From contig CM057058.1 in assembly GCA_029945375.1 (NCBI GenBank), forward strand, positions 1,364,001 to 1,428,000: a DNA stretch of 64,000 nt. Reading direction: 5' to 3'. Every line of letters begins with the position of its first letter. Within the stretch, counting starts at the first letter, position 1. The notes below the pieces were generated by a model, which did not search any database, was not told the DNA's origin, and worked only from the letters and a program-made list of their open reading frames with translations. Source of the stretch: Agaricus subrufescens. Taxonomy: Eukaryota; Basidiomycota; Agaricomycetes; Agaricales; Agaricaceae. Below, one piece after another: positions 52,180 to 63,223 of this stretch. Made by a program: the position numbers and the translations under genes.

Positions 52180-53650
52180 ATGTATTGAGTAATGGTAGCA
52201 TAAAGAATGGCCAGAGCTGTTCTTGTTTTTACATGTCGGAAGACGTCGTGCGGGGTGGAGTAATTGAACATTGGGCTTCTCAGTCCAGCCACGGAGCCAG
52301 CGCATCTGAACCCCAGTATCTTTCAGCCGGATCACAATCTATTCCTTGACAGTTTCAAGATATCTCATGCAACTTGTAACTCGATCAAGCAGCGAGAATC
52401 GTTTTGATTCCTGGCTGTAGGGCGGGTTTCTTCAAGCGAGTGTACCCATCGCGGAGCTCGCCATGCTCCCTTGAACTGTACTCGATGCATCGCCTTCAAG
52501 TATCTCACAACACACCTCTTTGTTATTGGCAATAGGTGATGGTCAGAGTGCCTTGATCTTGATCACCTGCAGTCCCGTCCTTGTCAACCCGAGTTGATTG
52601 CATTGCTACTGGCCTGCGCTCTCTCCGTTGATGCCCTTGCCAACTGCTGATTACTCGGAATTCGTGGAACTAGCAACGCTTTGGATGTTGCTCAAGTGGA
52701 TATGGTTAAAATTGGAGGCACGAAAGAAGACAAAGAAGAGAATATCACCCCAATATTCAAATATCTTCCAATCTCTTCATATCATTGAAAACGACCCCTC
52801 CATTCCTTCGCAAGCGCATCACCTCGGACACCTCAATACCTTGGTCTCGACCCAAATTTCTACTCTTGATAGGATGCAGAAAATCTTCGCATTTAAAGGC
52901 CTTTGAAGCCTCTAATGCGCCGCCTCCAATGTTCTCGCCAACCTGGCTCATAGGCCGCAAAACAGTACGGTTGGAGGGTTGTTGAGAAGGCCCGGGAGGC
53001 GATCAACATCTTGGCTTTCCGGAGGGTGAGAGTCTCATTTTGCGGAGACCTTGCCACTGTCAATCTCATCCTCCTCGTCTCAATTTTGATTTCGTCTTCT
53101 AAGACACCGCAACAATTGCTTTTGAACTTATCATGGTGATTTGTACATCAGCTTCAACTGTGCTATCTGTTTCAAGTGGATGCGAAGACATACTGTAAAC
53201 GTGGAGGGTGATCGACAGAAATATTTTGAGCAAGCTGGAGGTAGAGGGAAATCTAATTGCAAGATTCGGGGTGGCAAAGAGTATGGGGGAGAATTTATCG
53301 ATGCAGGGCACTTCAAGGGTCTAAGGCGAACACGGCATGGAAATCTTAGAGTAGTTTGCACTCAAAATCGATGCACGCGCATATTTCATTTTATGCAAAC
53401 TGATCAGATTCGTGTTTTTCTTTCTTGATATATCAAACATACACTAATGACCTTTTCCCCCGTCGCACAAGGATAGTATCAATATCGCCAAACCTTCAAT
53501 GTTGCGCTGTTGTTGAGGTGGTTATGACTTTCAAGGTTCGTATACATCTGCCTCCTACTGACTAACTCTAACTGTTCTTTCCTCATCTCTATTCAACCCC
53601 ACCGCCCCCCCTTTTCTTTTTTTTTTCAACTCTGCTGCGGCTACCGTCTA
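52180..53650. other. No clear gene
   Basis: Mixed sequence. A 95-codon frame (53141-53428) and a few others lack motifs and context. A T-rich run stands near 53620, just before the pyrimidine-rich repeat. Confidence 0.35.
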
Positions 53651-53654
53651 ACCA

Positions 53655-55040
53655 CCCCTTGCTCTTTTCTTTGCAACCACCGCGACCACTACCCTCCTCA
53701 TCCCTCTCTTCCTTCGCCACCTATCTCCTGTTTCCATCCCTTCCCATACCACCGCCACGACCGCCTCATCGCCTCACCCTCACCCTCACTCTCTCTTCGC
53801 GATCTCTCAATTACCGCGGCCATCGCCCCCTCTTCTCCTCTTCACGACCGCCGCCACTGCTGTCCACCTCACTCTCACCCTCACCCTCACCCTCATCCTC
53901 ACCCTCGCTCCCTCCTCTTCGCGACCCCTGCGCGATCATTGCCGCTGCCATTCTCTCCTCTCCTCTTCACGACCACCGCCGCTGCCTTCCACCTCCACCT
54001 CACCCTCGCTCTATCCTTGATCACCACCGTCGCGCCCTCTCATCTCCTCTTCAAAATGACCCCCGCCGCCATCTTGTCCACTGCCATTCGCCACCTCTAC
54101 CACCTCTACCACCACCCACCCTTTCTCCCATCCGCGACCACTTCCCTCCCGCCGCCATCCTCTCCTCAACGCTATCCAACGCCCGCGACCACCACACCCT
54201 TCCATCGCGACTCGTTGGCGACCACCGCCGCCTCCATCGTCATCGCCATCCACCACCCACCCACTCTCCCTTTCTTCCCATCCACAACCGCTGCCCTCTC
54301 ACCGCCCTCTTCTCTTCAACCCCATCCAATGCCTGCGGCCACTACCCTCTCCCATCACGGTCCATTGGCGGCCACCTTCGCCCCCATCTCCACCGCCTTC
54401 TACAACCGCTCTCACCACCACCTCCTTTCCTTCCCATCCACGACCACCGCCCTCCCACCGTCCTCCTCTCCTCCCATCCGTGAACATACTCCCCCACCGC
54501 CCTCCTCCCCTCAACCGCATCCATCACCTGCGGTTTCCGCCTTCCCCCCTCGCGATCTCTTTGCGGCTGCCGCTGTCGCCTCCATCCTCCTCCCCAACAT
54601 CATCCACGGCCGCTTCCACCACGGCCTGCCCATCCTTCCCCTCCTCCCATACACGACGACCCTCCCACGACGACCCTCTCCTCAAACACCTCCATCGCGA
54701 CCGCTGCCGCCGCCATCCTCCCCATTGCTATCCACCGCCGCTACCACCACCACCTCCCTTTCTTTCCTCTCCCCTGTGACCCACGACAACCGCCCTTCTC
54801 TCAACCTCATCCGCGCCCGCGCCCGCGACCACTGCCTCCCCCCTCCTCCTCGCGACCTCGCGACTTCGCGACTTTCGTCATTGCCTTCGCGACCTTGCCG
54901 CCACCCCATCCAACGCCACCACCGCTCCCACCGCATTGACCTCCTGCCCCTCCTACCGCCAATGCCACACCCCCTGTCCACCACCTTCTACACCCAAAGC
55001 AGGCGATTCCTTCGATCGCTACTACCTTCTCGGCCATCCA
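53655..55040. repeat. Pyrimidine-rich degenerate minisatellite
   Basis: About 1.4 kb of C/T-rich sequence almost free of A-containing stops, so several frames are open on both strands. Within it a unit of about 150-156 bp recurs in degenerate form (starts near 54127, 54277 and 54433, each with CCCATCC followed by a (G/A)ACCAC-like word). Smaller CGACC(A/G)CCGCC words repeat throughout, and CCTCAC repeats lie at 53775-53905. Encoded peptides are Pro/Ser/His/Leu-rich and look like artefacts of composition. Confidence 0.7.
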
Positions 55041-55096
55041 CCAGGCGTATAGGCTATTCAGAACAAACTTCAATTGAAGTTTTTCGGCTAGCCAAG

Positions 55097-55491
55097 ATGA
55101 AGATCGACAGGCCTCGAAAAGAAGACCTGGAGAAAGCTGTCGAAAGGTCGCTGAGACAGGTCTGGCCGCAAGTAATAGAGTATGCAGCCAGAAATCAGGT
55201 TGAGGGTTCAATCTGGGCTCAAATCAGGTGTGTTCATCCATCTCTTATTCTTGTATCAAGATATAATAACTCTCTTGCAGGTGCGATTTCCACTGTTCAG
55301 GCTCGCCTGGCTCTACTTCAGATTCCCCTCACGCGACCATCCGGTTATACGATGGCACTTTAAAACATATCGGAGGTGTCCACGTCCCTGAAAGCCCTGA
55401 ACAACATGCCTCGTTCAAAGGTGGCATTAAAAAGGTCTCTTATCACGGCGAAAAGCAAGAGAATCTAGTGTTTTGTATTACTGTTTCTTGA
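55097..55491 (+). CDS. Small two-exon gene of unknown function (113 aa)
   Basis: Exons 55097-55227 and 55281-55491 with a 53-bp intron (GTGTGT..CAG). Phase fits, TGA at 55489-55491. Product: a helical start (RKEDLEKAVERSLRQVWPQV), CDFHCSGSPGS, then IRLYDGTLKHIGGVHVPESP and a Lys-rich end. It looks like true coding sequence but I do not recognise it. The frame stays open upstream through the minisatellite, so a larger protein with a repeat-coded N-terminus is possible. I chose the first ATG after the repeat. Confidence 0.45.
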
Positions 55492-55747
55492 TAGCATAGT
55501 TTGTACTATAATTAGTTGTACTGTATAAACATATCTTGGTCTAGTATTATGCGTGAAGAACTCATTTCACAAGTGTTAAAAACTTCAAGATATTCTACTC
55601 TGAAACAACAAGTGAAATACAGTTATAGAGGTCCAGTAAAAAACTAGCCTCTTTACAGTCATGGTAAAGTACAGGTAATAAGGTAGTACTTCGATTGCTC
55701 TGTATAAATGGAGTCATCGAAGTACTGAGTTTTACGGTGTTACTAAC

Positions 55748-55774
55748 TCTTTACTGATTGTATATCAGTAAAGA
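55748..55774. repeat. 11-bp perfect hairpin
   Basis: TCTTTACTGAT (55748-55758) and ATCAGTAAAGA (55764-55774) with a 5-base loop, in AT-rich sequence with other TACTTTACT-like words. It could be part of a small terminator-like or MITE-like end. No further support. Confidence 0.4.
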
Positions 55775-56016
55775 ACTGTGGGTCCGGTCCCACAGTGAGT
55801 CACTGCTGGAGGCAACCGTCGCATGACCTGAGAATGCTCCTCGACACCAAAACCAAAATAATTAGTACCTAGGATTTCACGGGCAAGTTCTTTACATTTA
55901 TCATCCTCACTGTTTCTGCTTGTCCGTGGTGTTGTAGTCTGAAGAACGACTCGCAACCCGTTGGCCTCCATGAATTTATCGCTCGTTGTGGAGGAGGTGA
56001 AGCCGTTGAAAATCAC
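55765..56016 (-). CDS. Possible last exon of an unknown gene
   Basis: 84 codons: MIFNGFTSSTTSDKFMEANG, then FGVEEHSQVMRRLPPAV. Amino-acid use looks coding-like and the frame stays open a little upstream, but no partner exons were found. Could be a relic. Overlaps the hairpin at its 3' end. Confidence 0.25.
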   Translation of the reverse strand: MIFNGFTSSTTSDKFMEANGLRVVLQTTTPRTSRNSEDDKCKELAREILGTNYFGFGVEEHSQVMRRLPPAVTHCGTGPTVLY

Positions 56017-56624
56017 AGGGTCCGTACAGCGATAACCAGTGGATACCCTGTGACACCGACATATCGTAAATAATACAGTTTTGGATCAATAGCAAGACTG
56101 ACACGAATGATTATTCAAGGGTACTTATCAAAGTATGTGCTATATCAGCACCCCAACTGTACGAGAAGCACTATTAGCTTCTGCGAACACCAACATCTCA
56201 ATAGTAATGGTATGATATCAATCCAAATACGGGTGAGATGCATTTTTTAGAGGGGAGCGTTAGTTGTAGATATGAACTGTCCAGTCTCCGACCTGCAGAC
56301 ACCACCGATATTAACGGAAAATCAGGTCTAAATACAGGTTATCTTGATCTTTACTGCTCAATCAATAAGCTCGACTTGATGTATTGCCGTGATGCGACTG
56401 TTGCAATGTCTTCCTTTCCCAAGTCTCGGAAGTTCTAGCTTCCTGGATCACACTCATAGGCCTCATGTCGTGCAAGGGCCAGTCTGCTATGATTCGACCT
56501 TACCTAGGCCGAGAATAATAAGTATACGTGTTACGGAAGCCGGTGAGTGACTCGGAGTATGTGCTCAGCTCTCCCACGGCCCTGATGAAAACAATGCCAC
56601 CCGCCGCTTCTCCACACCACCACC

Positions 56625-58900
56625 ATGGCTTCGTCTGACGACGAAACGCCTGCGACAACACCGTCCTCGTCTGGGTTTGCCACCCCTTACAATGCAGAAT
56701 CAAGCATTCCTGCAACACCCGGCGAAGGCATTCACTTTACCCCGAAAAGAGCCATGGCTTCGTTCGATAACTTAGTAGCCTTGGCAAACTACCAGGAACG
56801 GCTGAAAGATGCGAAGAGGGTCGTGTGGAGGGATAGAGGACAGCCAGTTGTTGAACTCGAGACGCTGATGGAATGCTTCGAACATGCGGCTCGAGGAGGG
56901 TTCCGTACGAGTTCACCTATCATTGAAATGATTGTTGGTCTGACGCTCAGTCACGTTCAGGTTCTGGATCTTTGGCATTTGGCATACGAGCGTGTATAAA
57001 CGTGATACTTGCTTTGCTCCGCCTGAATCGAGTGCCCCGGTAAGCCTTGCTTTCTTTTGCGTGAAATATTTATCTCATATGATATGACAGGGATTACCGG
57101 TTTGCACTCATTCGACACGCAATTTTCGGGAAGGATACCTGGAGATTTGCTGGCATGCTCGGTGCGTGCTACTCTCAGTCGTTGGCTTCTCTCTAACCAG
57201 GAAATTATCAGGAACATTCACGTCGGTGTACAAGTTCCTTATTAATGCGCTACCAATCCTCATTCCCGCTCTATCACATCCCCAATCATCTGCTCGAGAG
57301 ACTGCCCGTGGCAGCGACCTTGGAGCAGCACGCATTTCTTCATCAGTTCTTGGCCCCGCCAATCGACGCCTTTCCCTGAGTGCACGTACCCAACTGATCC
57401 TCATTCGCAAGAAGACGCGTCGCTGGCATGCAGCTTTAGCAGGTGCCATTGCAGGGAGTATAGCAATTACTCTAGAAAAACGCAGCAGGAGATCGTTGAT
57501 TGCCCAGCAGCTTTTTGTCCGGTAAGTCATCTTACCTTGAGTCGGCATGTGATATTAAAACCGGCCTCACTCTAAAGCGGACTACAAGGTTCATACAACT
57601 CATTTACCGCAAGGAAAGGAATACACATTCCCCATGGAGCTGTCATTGTCTTCACCTTAGCGTAAATTCTTCCATTTCATTCATTTTAGGATAGCCTTCC
57701 AAAAGTCCTACACAGATGCGGCCAGATCATGTATGGCTTCTTACTTCGACCGGACACACTTACACGTTCCTACCGATCATGGTCAACATTCTTTTCTGCT
57801 TACGCTGCCATTTGTTCTGATATTATGCGATTTAATCAGGATCAATGATGCAGCAAAAGTATCAAGAGAATGTGTTAACATACAGTTTGGCCTTTATCGT
57901 GAAGGGAAATTTGACATAAAGTACATCGATAAAATTCTTTCCTCTCAAGTAAGTCCATACAATCATTATTTCAAGCGAAAATAAACATTGTGATAGGATA
58001 TCACACCGTCAAACAAAGCGCATCTACTTGCATTTCGCGAGCAGTATCTGAACCCACCATTAACGCCTAGTTACACATATCAATATGCGCCATGCAGTTC
58101 TGTCCACCCTGCTATTTCGTCATGTGGCTCCGTGCCTGTTGACCGATTCTTCTCGGTATTTAAATGGATGCTGCCGATATACGGAGCATTACATTTCGTT
58201 CCTCCCGTTTTGTTCAAGTGGAGTAAATTTCTTGCGGACCCTGGTGCAGTCATCGTCAAAGCTGGTGTAGGGAGTGTAAGAAGTTCAGCTTTCCTCGGAA
58301 TTTTTGTCATTATATATCAAAGTGAGCCTTACCGCTATATCCAACATCACGTATTAAGTCGCTTTTCAGCTATATTCTGTTATAAGCACAAGCTCCATAG
58401 GTTCCTCACCGAACTCAAGATAAAACCCAAATCCACGAACTTGCTAGCTCAAATACCTCAATCGGTCATAGATTCCATTCTAATATCTAAATTATCCTAT
58501 TGGCTTTTAGGTTTTGCCTCAGGATTAGCTTTGTTTGTGGAGGAGAGGAGGAGAAGAGCGGAACTGGCTATGTATGTTTTACCGAAAGGTTTGGAGAGCC
58601 TGTGGATTATGTTGAGAGGACATGGGTATGTATTTAAGACCGGAAAGTGGGGAGAGACCGTGGTATGTTTTTGTGTTCTCGTGTTCTTTATGTCGAAGTC
58701 GATAATTTGTGTCCAGTTGACAGGAATAGCTATGGCGCTCCTGATGGTGAGTGAAAAGTTTTTTGAACAATAATTATGTGAGGGCTGATTTTATAATCTA
58801 AATATAAAATATCGCCTTTCAGTCAACGTATCAGAATGATCCCCAGTACTTATCGGGCCTCGTCAGGAGAATGCTGTACCAATTTATCGGCCCCAATTAA
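56625..58900 (+). CDS. Fungal TMEM135-like membrane protein (574 aa)
   Basis: Eleven exons with all phases fitting: 56625-56904, 56961-57039, 57091-57161, 57212-57521, 57578-57661, 57716-57781, 57840-57948, 57997-58321, 58370-58662, 58717-58746 and 58823-58900. Recognised by the conserved blocks of the fungal TMEM135 family: RWHAALAGAIAGSIAI, IHIPHGAVIVFTLACGQIMY, the Cys-containing APCSSVHPAISSCGSVPVDR, WMLPIYGALHFVPPVL, AFLGIFVIIYQ, ELAMYVLPKGLESLW and a C-terminus YQNDPQYLSGLVRRMLYQFI. Several membrane helices are present. In animals TMEM135 is linked to peroxisomes and mitochondria. The fungal role is not established as far as I know. The gene shows no damage and is the best-preserved housekeeping-type gene in the window. 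Confidence 0.88.
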
Positions 58901-60097
58901 TTGTAACTGCGGTCGCTGTACATGCAGACCAAGATCAAGTTGACGTTCCTGATTATCAGATGCCAGCTGTGTGATAATTCTCTGCGAGACATACGGAAGC
59001 TGGGCTTTTATGCTGAGCGCTTGCACCCTCTCAGAGACCCGGGTCATGCTGACAGCGGATACCTTCAATTCCATGTACACTGTAATGGGACTCATATCTG
59101 TTGTATAATGAAATGCTGTATCGTATCTAAACATAATCGTTCAAGCAAGGCGAAAAAGATATTATGCAACTCTTTCGGCCAAAGACACTGTCTTCAACGC
59201 CCCCTTCATGCGAATGAGGCTTATAGTAGCAATGAAAAATATCAGAGAAATGGATGTTCCCAAGAACTTCAAATGATCATCCCTACAAGCTATTGGCGAG
59301 GTGGTGGAACCGTGGTCAGAATCGGAGAGTGAATTCTGCTCTCCGACCATAACCATGAGGATGGTCAATATAAAAGAGGTAAGAAACCTGCGTTTGGAGT
59401 ATGTTAACGAAATTCAAGCTCATTGCTCGACGCGGATTAATAAGAGGTGGACATGGACTGGGTGTTGGAAGAAAGAATGGTTGCGCAGCATAGATGCTGT
59501 AATAGGTCAAGGTAGTACAAGGATGTTAAAATTTAAATACTGGATGGATTGTGGTGATGAAGAATCAATACCAAGGCATAACGCGACTGGGCGTAGGCTG
59601 GTGAGGACTAATGATGATCGATGCGGACCCAACGCAGGCAGGACGCGGAAAACTGCCCGCCGCGTGGGTGCCCGCATTTTTCTGCGACCCTATTCAGATC
59701 CTAATACTAATGATAATGATAATGAGATTGCTCTTTCTTATTACATTACATTCTACGATCCTATCATAAGTACGATGATGCATCCGATTGTCCAAATTAC
59801 TCCACTGCCCATGATGCTCTAGAACGAGGTTCAGTTCTTTGCTGCGCAGTGTCTGTATATCAATGGTTTTGATGAATAAATCCTGCTTTTCCAAGGAGCG
59901 AACAAGACCGTATCCCCCGTTGTTTAATCTCTAACAATGACGGTCTGACTTCTGATACCAGAGCTTGTCCAGAAGAACAGAGTACCCAGAACATAGAAAT
60001 AGTTCGATGTATGTCTCTCAGATACAGAATATATGGGTAATGCATAAGAATCTACGCATCCGATTAGTAGATATCTAAGACTTAATAAGGCAATCTG
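58901..60097 (-). other. Spacer with a relic of the membrane-protein family (copy 2)
   Basis: On the minus strand 59368-59165 encodes MTILMVMVGEQNSLSDSDHG and then a single membrane helix (FLGTSISLIFFIATISLI). This resembles the last exon of the genes at 38913-40121 and 60098-61138. No other exons were found, so it is probably a partial duplicate. Other frames in the stretch have no motif. Confidence 0.35.
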
Positions 60098-61138
60098 TCA
60101 GAGATATACTAGTAGTTTCCTAGCCGCGAACTTCATGTGAAGCAAACTTATTCCAGCAGCGACAAACACGATCGGAATAACGACTCGGACAATATTTAAA
60201 CGTCTGTTATCACAAGTCATTGACTTGGATTCTGTTGCCGTCGCCCGTTCTTCAAACGTGATCGTCATGATGGTCATTGTGTAAGAAACGAGAAAGCTTT
60301 TTTTTGTTAAAAAAAAAAAAGAAGAAAATAAGCTCACTTGATACTATTGGTTCAGAAGCTGGACTTACCCCGTGAACCACACTGTTGGAAGGGATTGGAG
60401 GACATAGAAACACAATGTTTCCCCGTCAAATAAGGAGTTTTGGGACAGCTATAAAGCATCAGAATTCTCCTCAAGAAATATCGATCCACCAAGAAGTGGC
60501 ACTCACGTGTTGATGCAATCCTTGATTACTGTCAAGGTAGACTCCATATATGATGCAAATGATGAAGTTGGTTGAGGCATATGAAAGGCAGATGAAAACG
60601 GAGATGTACGCCCATGAACATTGTGGTAGCGGGGAGATAGAAATGAGGGTGATAGTGGGCCTGTGAAAGGATCAGTGAGCTCTGCTACTCGGCGATTATG
60701 TTTGAAGGGTACTCACGCTAATACTGCCACAATAATACCCATCTGTACTTTCCACATCTTGGATGATGATTCGATTCTCTTTTTTTTATTGATGTCGGTT
60801 TTATGTTGGTCGTCGTCCAAGTTATGTTTATGACCTTTTGGATGATCCAAACGATAATAAAAATATGGTACCCCACAGGTGAGAAAGAGAATTGCGTAAT
60901 CGAATATGAGATGAATGTTTCCAATGGTTATAAAGTTAGAGCCGATATTTCTGAACTTGAGGCTGGTACTTGTCAACTTGAAGTAGTGCAATAACGAAGG
61001 ATATGGCATTTGTGAACGCTTCGAGCCTGCTTTCTGATCATCATTTTTTTCGCTGCAGTCGTCATTATTGTCTTTAAACATATCGATCAGACAAGATATA
61101 AGTAACGGCAGTCCGAGCTCACCATTTATAACAGTCAC
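60098..61138 (-). CDS. Membrane protein of unknown function, family copy 3
   Basis: Exons, approximate: 61138-60713 (MTVINGELGLPLLISCLI start, then LIFDYAILFLTCGVPYFYYR and VQMGIIVAVLA), 60663-60507 (PTITLISISPLPQCSWAYIS, then a second helix), about 60451-60371 (LFDGETLCFYVLQSLPTVWF) and a last exon ending at 60098 (SYTMTIMTITFEERATATES, then VRVVIPIVFVAAGISLL). The shared CGxPYxYYR and PLPxCSWAY motifs, and the same intron position after ...VAxxA, show that it is a paralogue of the gene at 38913-40121. The start is uncertain, since the equivalent polar N-terminus was not found. It may be intact or missing its first exon. Confidence 0.5.
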
Positions 61139-62587
61139 AACTGATAAGGCATCTGTTCATATATCAATATATCAGCCATGTCTATCTTGTATCACACTTG
61201 CCCGTATCAACAGCAGCTCTATTACCACCGGCCGAGCCTTGAAAGCTAATAGCATCTAAGATGAATTCTCAACACCAACCACGATATCGAAGCAAAAAGA
61301 AATTGTGCTTACGGGCTGAGGTGAATGTGTCGGTAGTGTTAGCCACACTTTCTATCTCGTTGTGAGCCTCAGTGCTGTTTACGTTACCTAACCGAAAGAC
61401 ATCTACTTACGGACTTTGCACATGGTTGCACTAGTATCAGTAAACCCGTAGGAAGCTATTTCATGATGAGCCTATGTATCTGGGTCTGAGCCGACAAGTA
61501 AATTCTTACTTACACGTTTCTCTTCTGAGTCGGCTTCGCGACAAGGCCGTATCTGAATTGGAAAACCATTTAGATTTCCAAGTAGTGATTTATTATTATT
61601 GGTGCAGCCAAAACCTCGTACCGAGAGATTCGATATCGTCAACCGTGGACATTTCGAGTGATAAGTGTGAGATGGAACGGAGCGAGTAGCAAAGGAACTC
61701 TGGGGGAAACCTTGCTCATAATATATGATCTCAGAAATCACATCATGTACGTATGGGAAGCAGAGCGGTGATACTTACTTTAGCATGTGACAAGACGAGG
61801 GCTGTTCAGCATTAGGCTGTACAGCCTCTATATGACCGACGCTCTACTTTTGTAACGATCAGGGGCAGTTCGTATTTGTGATAATGACGGTTGTTTACCT
61901 TAAGGCCACTGCGGCTCTTGTTCGGGTTATTGTACGCTCATGATCTTCACTTTTGCGTTCAGCATGCCATCAAAATGTGAGAGTCTGGAACTGCTCCGTA
62001 GATTCAGAGGTCAGACCTCACCATAAAATTTTAACCATAGCTGGGAATTTTGGCACTGCCATTCGAATGTAGCTGACCTTTGGTGGCGTATGCTTCGAAG
62101 TGATGAATATACACGCTTTGTGATGCCATCACATTTGTACGGCAACTCCGTTCACAGTGATACTGGGTTCTTTCTGAAGCAGTTGGGTGCTGACCCAATG
62201 AAGGGGGAAAATTGCATTGCAGTTCCAACATCTAATCTTCTAGAAGCTGCTAAAAATTTAGAGACGGCCAGCTTTCTTGGCGCTTGTCCCCGGCGCTGGG
62301 CCCAAGCCATTTCCATTTTTATATGTGATGACTTCTGTCGGCGAGATCAGGTCGGCTAGTGACATCGATGGGTCTGCTGATTTCAGGTGTATTCCAAGCT
62401 CCGATTTTCATAGGACTTCGAATCGCTTGTAAATTATCCGTCCAGGATCTTGAATAAAGTTGAGAATGGGTTATAGCATATGACGAGGAGAATGTTCAGG
62501 GCTGTGTGGGAAAACTTGTGATAAACGTATTATGTCATTCAGTTGCTTGAAAGCTATTCTAACCACTGTCGACTACGTATCCCCGTC
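61139..62587. other. No clear gene
   Basis: Short frames at 61472-61741 (minus) and 62090-62359 (plus) show no motif. The last part is the upstream region of the H3-tail-like gene. Confidence 0.35.
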
Positions 62588-63223
62588 ATGCCTCGTGAAC
62601 CACGCACAAAACAAACCGCGAGAAAGTCGACTGGAGCTGGTTCACCTGCTAAGGCTCCCAGAGCCAAATCCACCTCCAAAAAGGCTGCTGCCGCTGATCC
62701 GCAGCAGATGGTGTCTTTTACGGTCCCGCTTCCTGCCCTTCTTCAGATGGCATTGCCTCAGGGCTTCGCTCCAGGCGCTACTACCAGTGCTCCAGCTCCG
62801 AAGACGAAGCAAACGGCGAAGAAGAGCACTGGTGGTGCAGCTCCTCGAGCTACCAAGTCCAAAAAAGAGGAGGGTCCATCCACTTCAACTGCTGTCGTTC
62901 CGGCCGCTTCCAAACCGAAAGCAGCCAAAGCAGCCCCCAAAAAAGCAGCACCAAAAAAAACGACAGCTGCAACCCCACAGCAGAGTGCTTCTTCAAGCAC
63001 GTCGAACCATGTTACCATGTCCTTCAACATCTCTATGCAGATGCAGGAGAATTCAACTAGCTCCTCTACCACTACCACTCGTACTCGTGCACCCCGTACC
63101 AAGCAGACAGCCAAGAAAACCCCTAGAGCAACAAAACCCAAACCGTCTCAACCTGCAGAGGGTAACATGATACCCCATAGTTATGACGAGATTGAGGACA
63201 TTGAGATGGCCGAGCCGTATTAG
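62588..63223 (+). CDS. Protein with three histone H3 tail-like motifs (211 aa)
   Basis: Single-exon frame. Residues 6-16 read RTKQTARKSTG, identical to residues 2-12 of histone H3. A second copy (72-83) is KTKQTAKKSTGG followed by AAPRA, where H3 has KAPRK. A third (170-179) is RTKQTAKKTP. Between them lie Lys/Ala/Pro-rich linkers and two hydrophobic beta-like strips (VSFTVPLPALLQM, 42-54; HVTMSFNISMQMQ, 141-153), each preceded by PQQ. The C-terminus is acidic (DEIEDIEMAEPY). There is no histone fold. I chose the ATG at 62588, which puts the first motif at the N-terminus. An in-frame ATG at 62543 would add 15 residues. The product could be bound or modified by enzymes and readers that act on H3 K4 and K9, which is inference. 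Confidence 0.7.
   Translation: MPREPRTKQTARKSTGAGSPAKAPRAKSTSKKAAAADPQQMVSFTVPLPALLQMALPQGFAPGATTSAPAPKTKQTAKKSTGGAAPRATKSKKEEGPSTSTAVVPAASKPKAAKAAPKKAAPKKTTAATPQQSASSSTSNHVTMSFNISMQMQENSTSSSTTTTRTRAPRTKQTAKKTPRATKPKPSQPAEGNMIPHSYDEIEDIEMAEPY

Noticed and set aside
53659..54483. 274-codon Pro/Ser/Leu-rich protein
   Set aside because: Lies wholly within the pyrimidine-rich minisatellite, where other frames are equally open.
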